From an uncultured Oscillospiraceae bacterium (lineage in GTDB: Bacteria; Bacillota_A; Clostridia; Oscillospirales; Oscillospiraceae), in assembly GCA_900770015.1 (NCBI GenBank), contig CAAGIU010000395.1:1-12201 (forward strand): a DNA stretch of 12,201 nucleotides, read 5' to 3'. The notes beneath the pieces were generated by a model that was not told the DNA's origin, did no database searches, and saw only the letters and a program-made list of their open reading frames with translations. Below are positions 5,643-12,201 of this stretch, one piece after another. Positions within the stretch are counted from its first letter, which is position 1. The number at the start of each line of letters is the position of its first letter. The translations under genes were made by a program, and so were the position numbers.

Positions 5643-6608
5643 TTACGCTGCCGCATTCAGCATATTTTCAATGAAGATTCCATATCCGGTTGTCGGGTCA
5701 TTCACCAGAACATGGGTCACCGCGCCGATGAGTTTACCATCCTGGATAATCGGGCTTCCTGACATCCCCTGGACGATGCCGCCGGTGGCTTCCAGCAGGG
5801 CAGGGTCGGTAACCTTCAGCAGCAGATTGCGCCCGTCCATCCGTTCGGCGGAATAGACCTTCAGAATTTCCACAGAATAGTCCCGGGCGGTGCTGCCCTG
5901 AACGGTGGAGCGGATGGTGGCCTGTCCGGTATGGATCTCCTCCGGCTCAGCTATGGGGATGGGTTCCCCCGACCAGCCTTGCCGGGTTTTTCCGAAGACT
6001 CCCTGGGGCGTATTGCGGATCAGATCCCCGCAGGCGGATGCGCTGCTGCAGCTTCCCATCAGCTGACCGGGCCGGCCGCATTTTCCTCTGTTCACCGCCT
6101 GCACCTGGGCGGGAAAGGTGGCGCCTTCCGCCATTTTCATCAGCACCCCGCCGGAATCCATCACCCCGTGGCCAAGAGCGCCGAACCTCCCGGTGGCGGG
6201 ATCGTACCAGGTCACCGTACCGATGCCGGTGATGCCCTGCTTCAGATACACCCCCAGCTTGGCTCCGTCTTCGGTTTTTGTGGTGGATAAGGTGATCTTC
6301 ATTTCCTTGCTGCCCCTGAGGATGGTCAGCTCTGTTTTTTCGCCGGAGGAATCCAGAATTTCCCGGATTTCCTCGGTGTTGTTCACCGGAATCCCGTTGA
6401 CCTTTGTGATGCGGTCACCGATTTTCAGCCCTGCTTCTTTGGCCCTGGCACCCAGAATATCATCAAACGCTGCCACCGTGACGGTGTTGTCCCGAAGCTG
6501 CAAGCCCACGGTTTGCCCCACCGGAACCAGCAGCGGTTCTGCGGCGGCGTGGACAGGCAGCAGCAAAAAAAGCGACGCCAGAATTGCTGCAATTCCTGTT
6601 CGTTTCAT
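5643..6608 (-). CDS. spoIVB: SpoIVB-type PDZ/S55 serine peptidase (321 aa)
   Basis: SpoIVB is made in the forespore, is exported to the intermembrane space and cleaves SpoIVFA, releasing the SpoIVFB protease that activates sigma-K. Residues 1-23 are a signal peptide (FLLLPVHAAA). A PDZ domain follows at about 35-110 (AKEAGLKIGDRITKVNGIPV), then the S55 peptidase domain from about 118. The catalytic set is visible: H147 in GALGHGVMD, D268 in LLKVTDPALL and S283 in GMSGSPIIQDGK, the Asp-Ser distance being that of the B. subtilis enzyme as I recall it. The protein is about 100 residues shorter than B. subtilis SpoIVB, mainly before the PDZ domain, but looks complete. The ATG has GGAGGG 6 bases upstream. 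The usual neighbours recN and spo0A are absent here, so it could be a second SpoIVB paralogue. A forespore promoter could not be resolved. Confidence 0.92.
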   Translation of the reverse strand: MKRTGIAAILASLFLLLPVHAAAEPLLVPVGQTVGLQLRDNTVTVAAFDDILGARAKEAGLKIGDRITKVNGIPVNNTEEIREILDSSGEKTELTILRGSKEMKITLSTTKTEDGAKLGVYLKQGITGIGTVTWYDPATGRFGALGHGVMDSGGVLMKMAEGATFPAQVQAVNRGKCGRPGQLMGSCSSASACGDLIRNTPQGVFGKTRQGWSGEPIPIAEPEEIHTGQATIRSTVQGSTARDYSVEILKVYSAERMDGRNLLLKVTDPALLEATGGIVQGMSGSPIIQDGKLIGAVTHVLVNDPTTGYGIFIENMLNAAA

Positions 6609-6715
6609 GTTCAGCCCTCCATTCCCTGCAAAGTTAATATTCCGCAGACAGCAAAATGTAACCGCTGAAAAAGTCGAAAATTCAGGAAGAGTGTGGTCTG
6701 TTTGTCAAATTCTGC

Positions 6716-6744
6716 TTGATGAAACCGTGATGATGCGGTAAAAT
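6716..6744 (+). promoter_or_regulatory. Sigma-A promoter of the GAF/msrC gene
   Basis: TTGATG (6716-6721), a 17-base spacer and TAAAAT (6739-6744). The leader is about 42 bases and contains a small hairpin GCGGG/CCCGC (6763-6776). It is divergent from spoIVB. Confidence 0.7.
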
Positions 6745-6792
6745 GATGTTACGATCACAATCGCGGGAGAGCCCGCAGAAATGAGGAATTCC

Positions 6793-7254
6793 ATGGGCGT
6801 AAATTATGAAACGCTGGCAGCGCAGCTGGAAGCGCTGGTGGACGGCATCCCCTATGAGGTGGCGAATCTTGCCAATGCCTCCGCGCTGCTGTGGCAGGAG
6901 CTGCCTGACCTGAACTGGGCTGGCTTTTACAAAATGGTGGATGGTGCGCTGGTACTGGGTCCCTTCCAGGGAAAGACTGCCTGCATCCGTATTCCCGTGG
7001 GGAAAGGCGTCTGCGGAACCGCAGTGGCGGAAGGAAAAACACAGCGGGTGGAGGATGTACATGCATTCCCAGGGCATATCGCCTGCGACTGTGCCTCCAA
7101 TTCCGAAATCGTGGTTCCCATCTTCTGCGGCGGGGAAATCTGGGGCGTCCTGGATATGGACAGCCCGCTGATCGGCCGGTTTACCCCGGAGGATCAGCAT
7201 GGCCTGGAACAGATCGCGGCAATCCTGGAAAAAATGCTGGAATCCATAAAATAA
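6793..7254 (+). CDS. msrC: Free methionine-(R)-sulfoxide reductase, GAF-fold (153 aa)
   Basis: Reduces free L-methionine-(R)-sulfoxide to methionine in the cytosol using thioredoxin-type reductant; repairs oxidised methionine. The whole protein is one GAF domain: NWAGFYKM (41-48), VLGPFQGKTACIRIPVGKGVCG (54-75), EDVHAFPGHIACD (87-99), SEIVVPIF (104-111) and GVLDMDSP (118-125). The three cysteines known to act in this family are present as C64, C74 and C98. The length fits the family. I prefer the ATG at 6793 because GAGG lies 6 bases upstream; the ATG at 6781 would add MRNS and lacks a good site. The symbol follows the E. coli name (also yebR). It stands upstream of the SPFH operon with a separate promoter in between. 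Confidence 0.93.
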   Translation: MGVNYETLAAQLEALVDGIPYEVANLANASALLWQELPDLNWAGFYKMVDGALVLGPFQGKTACIRIPVGKGVCGTAVAEGKTQRVEDVHAFPGHIACDCASNSEIVVPIFCGGEIWGVLDMDSPLIGRFTPEDQHGLEQIAAILEKMLESIK

Positions 7255-7268
7255 GCGGAGGAACGCTA

Positions 7269-7297
7269 TTGCATTTCTCTGACAAATTCGGTAAAAT
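7269..7297 (+). promoter_or_regulatory. Upstream promoter P1 of the SPFH operon
   Basis: TTGCAT (7269-7274), a 17-base spacer and TAAAAT (7292-7297), about 60 bases before the start codon. Together with the second promoter downstream it forms a tandem pair. Confidence 0.55.
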
Positions 7298-7311
7298 ACA
7301 AATAAACGTTT

Positions 7312-7337
7312 GGCGCTTCCGGTAAGCGCCGTATAAT
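7312..7337 (+). promoter_or_regulatory. Promoter P2 of the SPFH operon with palindrome in the spacer
   Basis: A perfect TATAAT (7332-7337) lies 16 bases after TTGGCG (7311-7316 region). The spacer is almost filled by the inverted repeat GGCGCTT-CCGGT-AAGCGCC (7312-7330). A repressor bound there would block the promoter. As the same palindrome follows msrC it could also serve as a transcript-end hairpin for that gene, though there is no U-run. Confidence 0.55.
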
Positions 7338-7357
7338 CTGATAAGGAGTGAATGATT

Positions 7358-8668
7358 ATGGGTCTGTTGAAAGCAATTGTTGGTGCAGCCGGCGGTGTCA
7401 TGGCTGACCAGTGGAAAGAGTATTTTTATTGTGACGCGATTCCCGAGACCGTCCTGGCGGTGAAGGGCAAAAAGCGCGCCTCCGGGCGTTCTTCCAACAC
7501 CAGAGGTTCCGACAACATCATTACAAACGGCAGCGTCATTGCGGTTGCCGATGGTCAGTGCATGATGATTGTGGATCAGGGCAGGGTGGTGGAGTTCACC
7601 GCGGAACCCGGCGAATTTACCTATGATGCCTCCAGCGAGCCTTCCATCTTCTGCGGCAATCTGGGCGAGAGTATCCTGGAGACCTTCAAACAGGTGGGCA
7701 AGCGCTTTACCTTCGGCGGAGAGCCTGCCAAGGATCAGAGAGTGTACTACTTCAACCTGAAGGAGCTGGTGGGCAACAAGTATGGCACCCCCAGCCCGGT
7801 GCCCTTCCGGGTGGTGGACCGGAATATCGGTCTGGATTGGGAAATCTCCATCCGCTGCTTCGGTGAGTACAGCTTCCATATCTGCGATCCGCTGCTGTTC
7901 TATACCAATGTCTGCGGCAACATCACCGGCGATTATACCCGGGACCGTCTGGAAGGCCAGATGAAGACCGAACTGCTGACCGCTCTGCAGCCCGCTTTTG
8001 CCAGAATCTCCGATATGGGCATCCGTTACAGCAGCCTGCCCGGCCACACCGTGGAGATGGCGGATGCGCTGAACGAGGCGCTGTCCTCCAAGTGGCGCAA
8101 CCTGCGGGGTATTGAAATTGTCTCCTTCGGCGTTTCCAGCGTGAAGGCCTCTGAGGAAGACGAAAAGATGCTGAAGGATATGCAGCGCACCGCTGTTTAC
8201 AGCAATCCCAACATGGCTGCGGCCTACGATGTGATGGCCCGGGGCGATGCCATGAAGACGGCAGCCGGCAATACCGCCGGAGCCATGACCGGCTTTATGG
8301 GCATGGGTATGGCCCAGGGAATGGGTGGCGGCACCAATGCAGCCCAGCTGTTCCAGATGGGCCAGAAGCAGCAGGCTGCTCCCGCTGCGGCATCCGCCGA
8401 TGGCTGGAAGTGCAGCTGCGGCACCATTGCCACCGGGAAGTTCTGCCCCGAGTGCGGCAGCCCCAAGCCTGAGGAGGTTCGGGGCTGGAAGTGCTCCTGC
8501 GGCGCTGTGAACCAGGGGAAGTTCTGCTCCGAGTGCGGAAGCAGGAAGCCTGCCGGGGTACCTCAGTACCGGTGCGATAAGTGCGGCTGGGTTCCCGAGG
8601 ATCCCAAGAATCCTCCCAAGTTCTGCCCCGAGTGCGGGGACAGATTCGGTGACGAGGACATTATCTGA
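7358..8668 (+). CDS. SPFH/Band-7 protein with three C-terminal zinc ribbons, YdjI-like (436 aa)
   Basis: Residues about 20-300 form an SPFH (stomatin/prohibitin/flotillin) domain of the soluble, virion-core-like subfamily to which B. subtilis YdjI belongs. Examples are GSVIAVADGQCMMIVDQGRVVEFTAEPG near 50-80, VPFRVVDRNIGLDWEISIRCFGEYSF around 145-170 and EIVSFGVSSVKASEEDEKML around 252-272. There is no signal peptide or clear membrane helix. A Gly/Met/Ala-rich linker (about 305-345) leads to three zinc ribbons: WKCSCG..FCPECG (350-370), WKCSCG..FCSECG (377-397) and YRCDKCG..FCPECG (404-431). In B. subtilis the YdjG-YdjH-YdjI complex anchors PspA to the membrane under stress, so a scaffold role at the membrane is expected. 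The ATG at 7358 has AAGGAG 9 bases upstream; the ATG at 7352 is too close to that site. Confidence 0.9.
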   Translation: MGLLKAIVGAAGGVMADQWKEYFYCDAIPETVLAVKGKKRASGRSSNTRGSDNIITNGSVIAVADGQCMMIVDQGRVVEFTAEPGEFTYDASSEPSIFCGNLGESILETFKQVGKRFTFGGEPAKDQRVYYFNLKELVGNKYGTPSPVPFRVVDRNIGLDWEISIRCFGEYSFHICDPLLFYTNVCGNITGDYTRDRLEGQMKTELLTALQPAFARISDMGIRYSSLPGHTVEMADALNEALSSKWRNLRGIEIVSFGVSSVKASEEDEKMLKDMQRTAVYSNPNMAAAYDVMARGDAMKTAAGNTAGAMTGFMGMGMAQGMGGGTNAAQLFQMGQKQQAAPAAASADGWKCSCGTIATGKFCPECGSPKPEEVRGWKCSCGAVNQGKFCSECGSRKPAGVPQYRCDKCGWVPEDPKNPPKFCPECGDRFGDEDII

Positions 8669-8673
8669 TAGTA

Positions 8674-8712
8674 TCAGCGCTGTACCGCCGGATTTCAGCG
8701 GTACAGCGCTGA
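8674..8712 (+). promoter_or_regulatory. 15-bp perfect hairpin between the SPFH and zinc-ribbon genes
   Basis: TCAGCGCTGTACCGC (8674-8688) pairs perfectly with its inverse (8698-8712) across a 9-base loop, 6 bases after the SPFH stop codon and 34 bases before the next start. There is no U-run, so full termination is unlikely. A partial terminator or an RNA-processing/stability element that sets the protein ratio within the operon is more likely. Confidence 0.6.
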
Positions 8713-8746
8713 AAAGCAGTTATCCTGTTGGAAAGGAGCAAGCGTC

Positions 8747-9847
8747 GTGGCGAACGAAACGACCAACTACCAGTGCCCGTCCTGCACGGCACCTCTGCAT
8801 TTCGGCAGTGAGTCCGGAATGCTGGAGTGCGACTACTGCGGCAGCCGGTTTTCTGTGGAAGACATCGAGCGGATGTATGAAGAAAAGAATTCCCGGGCTG
8901 CGGAAGCAACCGGGAAGGAGGAAACCGTTCGTGAGGCCCAGTGGGACATGGAGCAGGCTGGCGGGGAGTGGGGAGAGGATGCCGACAACCTGCGTGCCTA
9001 CAATTGCCCCTCCTGTGGTGCCGAGCTGATCTGCGACAGCACCACTGCCGCAACGTCCTGCCCCTATTGCGGCAATCCATCCATCATTCCGGGGCAGCTG
9101 TCGGGTACCAAGAAGCCGGACCTCATCATCCCCTTCAAGGTCAGCCGGGAAGAAGCCGTTGCAGCTTTGAAAAAACACTATCAGAATAAGCCTTTGCTTC
9201 CAAAGACCTTCAAGGATGAAAATCACATCCAGGAAATCAAGGGTGTCTATGTCCCGTTCTGGCTCTTTGATGCCCAGGTGGAGGCGGATATGACCTTCCA
9301 TGCCACCCGCGTCCATACCCATACTACTCCCCGGGAGGTCATCACGGAAACAAGCCATTTTCTGGTGCACCGGCAGGGTAGTCTCCAATTCCGGCATGTC
9401 CCGGTGGATGGTTCCTCCAAAATGCCGGACGGGCATATGGATGCCATCGAACCCTTTGATGATCAGGAACTGAAGCCCTTTTCCCTGTCCTATCTGCCGG
9501 GTTTCCTGGCGGACAAATATGATGTGGATCAGCAGACCTGCGCCCGGCGGGCCAACGGCCGATGCACCGCCAGTGCGGAGTCGGCAATTCGCAGTACGGT
9601 GATGGGCTATGCCACCTGTGTTCCCACCGGAAAAAACATCACGGTCCAATCCCGGGGCGTCAAATATGCCCTGCTTCCTGTTTGGATGCTCTCCACCAAC
9701 TGGAAGGGAAAGAATTTCCTGTTTGCCATGAACGGTCAGACCGGAAAGCTCATCGGCGATCTGCCCATGGATAAGGGGAAGCTGGCGCTGTTCTGTGCAA
9801 TTGCCTTTTCCGTTGTGACGGGATTGTCTTGGCTTCTGTTCGGATAA
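8747..9847 (+). CDS. Zinc-ribbon membrane protein, YdjG-like (366 aa)
   Basis: Two CxxC-x14-CxxC zinc ribbons form the N-terminal half: C10/C13 with C28/C31 and C87/C90 with C105/C108, the latter TFIIB-like. A globular domain follows (about 120-335; KKPDLIIPFKVSREEAV, IKGVYVPFWLFDAQVEADMTF, VKYALLPVWMLSTNWKGKNFLFAMNG). The last 20 residues form one hydrophobic segment (LALFCAIAFSVVTGLSWLLF), a tail membrane anchor. Such proteins are often mislabelled as helicase or primosome components because of the zinc ribbons; no helicase motif is present. The B. subtilis counterpart YdjG forms a membrane complex with YdjH and YdjI. The start is the GTG at 8747 with AAAGGAG 9 bases upstream. The stop overlaps the ribosome site of the TPM gene, so the two are tightly coupled. 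Confidence 0.88.
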   Translation: MANETTNYQCPSCTAPLHFGSESGMLECDYCGSRFSVEDIERMYEEKNSRAAEATGKEETVREAQWDMEQAGGEWGEDADNLRAYNCPSCGAELICDSTTAATSCPYCGNPSIIPGQLSGTKKPDLIIPFKVSREEAVAALKKHYQNKPLLPKTFKDENHIQEIKGVYVPFWLFDAQVEADMTFHATRVHTHTTPREVITETSHFLVHRQGSLQFRHVPVDGSSKMPDGHMDAIEPFDDQELKPFSLSYLPGFLADKYDVDQQTCARRANGRCTASAESAIRSTVMGYATCVPTGKNITVQSRGVKYALLPVWMLSTNWKGKNFLFAMNGQTGKLIGDLPMDKGKLALFCAIAFSVVTGLSWLLFG

Positions 9848-9860
9848 GGAGGTGGGCAGG

Positions 9861-10685
9861 ATGAAAAGAAGAATTGCCATTGCGGCATTGGTACTGCTGG
9901 TGACCTGCATGGTTTTGCCGATGTGCTTTGCCCAGGGAACCTTCCCCTATATCACCGATAAAGCGGACCTGCTGACCAACGAACAGATAAAGAATCTGGA
10001 AGAAAGGGCTTCGGAGATCAGTACCCGATATGAGATGGGTGTGTACATCATCGCGCTGGACGATTTTCAGAAATACAGCAACTACCGTTCCATCTCCGGT
10101 GCTGCCATGGACATCTACGACAGTTACGGGCTTGGCCTTGGAGAAGACAAGGCGGGCGTCACCCTGATGCTCAGCATGGCGGAGCGGGATTATAACCTGG
10201 ATTTCTACGGTTCCCGGGCGGACTATGCCTTTACCGAAGCGGGACGTGACAGGATTGAGGAGCGCGTCGTTTCTTTCCTGCGCTACGGAGATTATTACGG
10301 TGCGTTTTCTGCCTGGCTGGATCTGTGCGATTCCTATCTGCGTGCCGCAAAGGAAGGTAACCCGGTGGGGCAGGGAGAACCCAGCTCCGCCGATTGGCAG
10401 GAGGATTCCGAAGGACTGGGTTTCCTTGCGGTAATTCCCGGGATCGTTGCGGCTGCGCTGACGGGAGCCGTCCTGGTGGCGCCCATGCGGACTGCGGGCA
10501 AGAAAACCCATGCCAACGACTATGTGGTGGATGGCAGCCTGGAGCTGACACGCAGATCGGATATGTTTCTGCGCCGCTCCGTCACCCGCAGACCCCGACA
10601 GAACAATAATAGCGGTCGTCCCGGTGGTGGGGGAGGCATCCATTATTCCGGCGGCGGTCACTCCGGGAGAAGCGGAAAATTCTGA
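9861..10685 (+). CDS. TPM-domain membrane protein, YdjH-like (274 aa)
   Basis: Residues 1-25 are a signal peptide or N-terminal anchor (KRRIAIAALVLLVTCMVLPM). The TPM domain spans about 28-165: YITDKADLLTNEQIKNLEE (30-48), MGVYIIALDDF (59-69), DIYDSYGLGLGEDKAGVTLML (84-104) and FTEAGRDRIEERVV (124-137). A membrane helix follows (186-209, LGFLAVIPGIVAAALTGAVL), then a basic stretch and a Gly/Ser/His-rich end (SGRPGGGGGIHYSGGGHSG, 251-269) typical of this family. The TPM domain therefore faces outside and the Gly-rich tail inside. TPM domains have been reported as phosphatases or assembly factors; the activity here is unknown. The ATG at 9861 has AGGAGG 8 bases upstream; the GTG at 9852 overlaps that site. 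It completes the YdjI-YdjG-YdjH-like set. Confidence 0.9.
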   Translation: MKRRIAIAALVLLVTCMVLPMCFAQGTFPYITDKADLLTNEQIKNLEERASEISTRYEMGVYIIALDDFQKYSNYRSISGAAMDIYDSYGLGLGEDKAGVTLMLSMAERDYNLDFYGSRADYAFTEAGRDRIEERVVSFLRYGDYYGAFSAWLDLCDSYLRAAKEGNPVGQGEPSSADWQEDSEGLGFLAVIPGIVAAALTGAVLVAPMRTAGKKTHANDYVVDGSLELTRRSDMFLRRSVTRRPRQNNNSGRPGGGGGIHYSGGGHSGRSGKF

Positions 10686-10709
10686 GTTAACAGGAAGTGT
10701 TCACAACAT

Positions 10710-12065
10710 ATGAAAAGAATGGAAAGGAGTATGCTCCAGGGCCCGCTGGCATGGAATATACTCCTGTTTACGGTCCCTGTGATCCTGACCAGCTATCTTC
10801 AGCTGCTGTTCAACGCGGCGGATCTGGTTGTGGTTGGCAGGTTCTGCGGTAGTGTGTCCGTTGCGGCGGTTGGCGTCACCGGGGCGCTGACCAATCTGAT
10901 TGTAAACCTTTTTATGGGTCTTTCGGTGGGGGCCGGCGTTACCGTGGCCCACGCCATTGGCAGCGGCAATTCACAGATGGTGTCCCGGACAGTGCATACT
11001 GCGCTGTTCACTGCTCTCATCGGCGGTGTGTTACTGACAGTTATCGGTATCACATTCTCGCCCACATTCCTGCGCTGGATGGACACCCCGGAGAATGTGC
11101 TGCCGCTGTCCAGTATTTACATGCGGATCTATTTCGGCGGCATTGTGTTTACGCTGGTGTATAATTTCTGCACCTCCATCCTCCGGGCGGCGGGAGATAC
11201 ACAGAGTCCGTTGTTCATTCTATTGTGTGCAGGTGTCATCAACGTGATCCTGAACGTGTTCTTTGTGGTGGTTTTCCATATGAATGTGGCAGGGGTGGCG
11301 TTGGCAACGGTGATCTCCCAGGCGCTTTCCGCCGTGGCGGTGACCGTGGTTCTGATGCGCAGGAAGGATGATATCCGGTTTTGTCCCTCGAAAATGCGGA
11401 TTTACCGTCCCCAACTGGAAAAGATCATCCGCATCGGACTGCCTGCGGGCATCCAGGGCTCCATGTTCTCCATTTCCAACGTCATCATCCAGTCCTCCAT
11501 GAATTCCTTCGGCGATGTTCTGGTGTCCGGAAATGCGGCAGTGTCCAATCTGGAGGGCTTCTGCTATGCTACAGTGAACGGCTTCCATCAGGCTGCGGTG
11601 AATTTCATCGGACAGAATATGGGAGCCAGACAATATGATCGGGTCAAGCGGATTTTCCGGCTGTGCATGCTCTATGCGGGGGCTGCCGGTCTGTTGGTCG
11701 GCGGCACGATGTATCTGTTCCGCCAGACCATGCTGGGAATCTATATCACCGATTCCGTGGAGGCCACCCAGTTCGGCATGGTGCGCATGGCGTTTACCAC
11801 GCTGCCATATTTTATCTACGGCTTCCTGGACGCCGCTGCCGGGTCTCTGCGGGGTCTGGGGGCATCCACGGTTTCCATGATTCTGTCGGTGCTGGGAATC
11901 TGCGGCATTCGGCTGCTGTGGATTGGGACGGTTTTCCAGATCCCCGCCTTCCACACCCCAACCTGCCTGTATTCTTCCTATCCCATCTCCTGGATCGCCA
12001 CCGCTATTGCAGAGCTGCTCGCTTTCTCGATTCTCTATCGCAAAGTACAGCACAGAATTGAATGA
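10710..12065 (+). CDS. MATE-family efflux transporter (451 aa)
   Basis: Multidrug and toxin extrusion pump in the cytoplasmic membrane that exchanges Na+ or H+ for cationic drugs or metabolites. It shows the N-terminal MATE signature PLAWNILLFTVPVILTSYLQ, then LLFNAADLVVVGRFCG (about 12-47), and the expected 12 hydrophobic helices in two halves. The second half starts near IIRIGLPAGIQGSMFSISNV and contains FIGQNMGARQYDRVKRIFR. The length is normal, and it belongs to the Firmicutes NorM/MepA-like branch. The start is uncertain: the ATG at 10710 has only a weak AGGAA 12 bases away, whereas AAAGGAG lies too close to the ATG at 10731. It begins 24 bases after the TPM gene with no promoter or terminator between, so read-through from the SPFH operon is likely. 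The substrate is unknown. Confidence 0.93.
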   Translation: MKRMERSMLQGPLAWNILLFTVPVILTSYLQLLFNAADLVVVGRFCGSVSVAAVGVTGALTNLIVNLFMGLSVGAGVTVAHAIGSGNSQMVSRTVHTALFTALIGGVLLTVIGITFSPTFLRWMDTPENVLPLSSIYMRIYFGGIVFTLVYNFCTSILRAAGDTQSPLFILLCAGVINVILNVFFVVVFHMNVAGVALATVISQALSAVAVTVVLMRRKDDIRFCPSKMRIYRPQLEKIIRIGLPAGIQGSMFSISNVIIQSSMNSFGDVLVSGNAAVSNLEGFCYATVNGFHQAAVNFIGQNMGARQYDRVKRIFRLCMLYAGAAGLLVGGTMYLFRQTMLGIYITDSVEATQFGMVRMAFTTLPYFIYGFLDAAAGSLRGLGASTVSMILSVLGICGIRLLWIGTVFQIPAFHTPTCLYSSYPISWIATAIAELLAFSILYRKVQHRIE

Positions 12066-12068
12066 TTC

Positions 12069-12201
12069 TAAGGAACCTCTGAATAAATCGTCTGCGGCTG
12101 GGCGGCAAATCTTTTGCCCCATCCGCGCAGTTCTGAAAATGGGAAATACATACAGTATTCCTCCATTTTCAGAACTTTCGGCTGAGCCAAAATCTTCTGC
12201 C
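12069..12201. repeat. Structured intergenic repeat, cut by the window end
   Basis: After the MATE stop the sequence contains GAACCTCTGAATAAATC (12073-12089) and then two hairpins. The first is an imperfect pairing of 12092-12109 with 12112-12129 (CTGCG...GGCAAA with TTTGCC...CGCAG). The second is a perfect 13-bp stem, 12130-12142 with 12163-12175 (GTTCTGAAAATGG), extended inside by AATAC/GTATT. GGCTGGGCGGCAAATCTTTT (12096-12115) returns imperfectly at 12180-12201. TGAATAAATC resembles the ends of some IS5-family elements, so this may be the edge of an insertion sequence or a MITE. The end is not visible. Confidence 0.45.

Noticed and set aside
7181..8047. Minus-strand frame of about 288 codons opposite msrC and the SPFH gene
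   Set aside because: It crosses two promoters and two recognised genes; no family resemblance.
8720..9910. Minus-strand frame of about 396 codons opposite the zinc-ribbon gene
   Set aside because: Long antisense frames arise from the GC-biased third codon positions of the real gene. The plus frame carries paired CxxC ribbons and operon spacing; the minus frame has no start signal or known motif.
11220..12122. Minus-strand frame of about 300 codons opposite the MATE gene
   Set aside because: The peptide is His/Gln/Gly-rich, the typical look of antisense to a hydrophobic membrane protein.

Overview
The window looks like chromosomal DNA from a spore-forming Clostridia member, plausibly a gut Oscillospiraceae-type bacterium. 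The grounds are moderate GC, strong AGGAGG-type ribosome binding sites, sigma-A promoters with 16-17 bp spacers, a SpoIVB sporulation protease and Firmicutes-type small enzyme genes. The species cannot be named from the sequence alone. I see no rRNA, tRNA, CRISPR array, phage module or transposase gene.

Layout. Positions 1-317 hold no gene but contain a highly structured, MITE/BIME-like inverted-repeat element (59-197). Positions 318-2483 (minus) are a three-gene operon: a Nudix hydrolase, a DUF4304-like protein and a leucine-rich-repeat-like protein. It is driven from a divergent promoter region (2484-2715) that also serves, on the plus strand, a SnoaL-like NTF2-fold protein and a GSRAxG/SDYD nucleotidyltransferase (2716-3912). 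Positions 3913-5442 are a patchwork: a GNAT acetyltransferase (plus) and a MazG-like pyrophosphohydrolase (minus) sit among three decayed minus-strand copies of the 3' end of spoIVB. Next come, on the minus strand, an intact compact spoIVB (5643-6608), a 61-codon small gene behind it and a clear terminator.

From 6793 everything is on the plus strand: a free-methionine-(R)-sulfoxide reductase (GAF fold); then, from tandem promoters, a four-gene set of SPFH/Band-7 protein with three zinc ribbons, zinc-ribbon membrane protein, TPM-domain membrane protein and MATE efflux pump. The first three are the counterparts of YdjI, YdjG and YdjH of Bacillus subtilis, which there share an operon with pspA and act in membrane-stress protection. 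Here no pspA is adjacent. The window ends in a structured intergenic repeat (12069-12201) cut by the window edge.

Together the right half reads as an envelope/oxidative stress block (msrC, SPFH-ZnR-TPM, MATE), and the left half as accessory housekeeping enzymes. The most unusual item is the reiterated spoIVB 3' tail, one copy in each intergenic gap around the GNAT and MazG genes.
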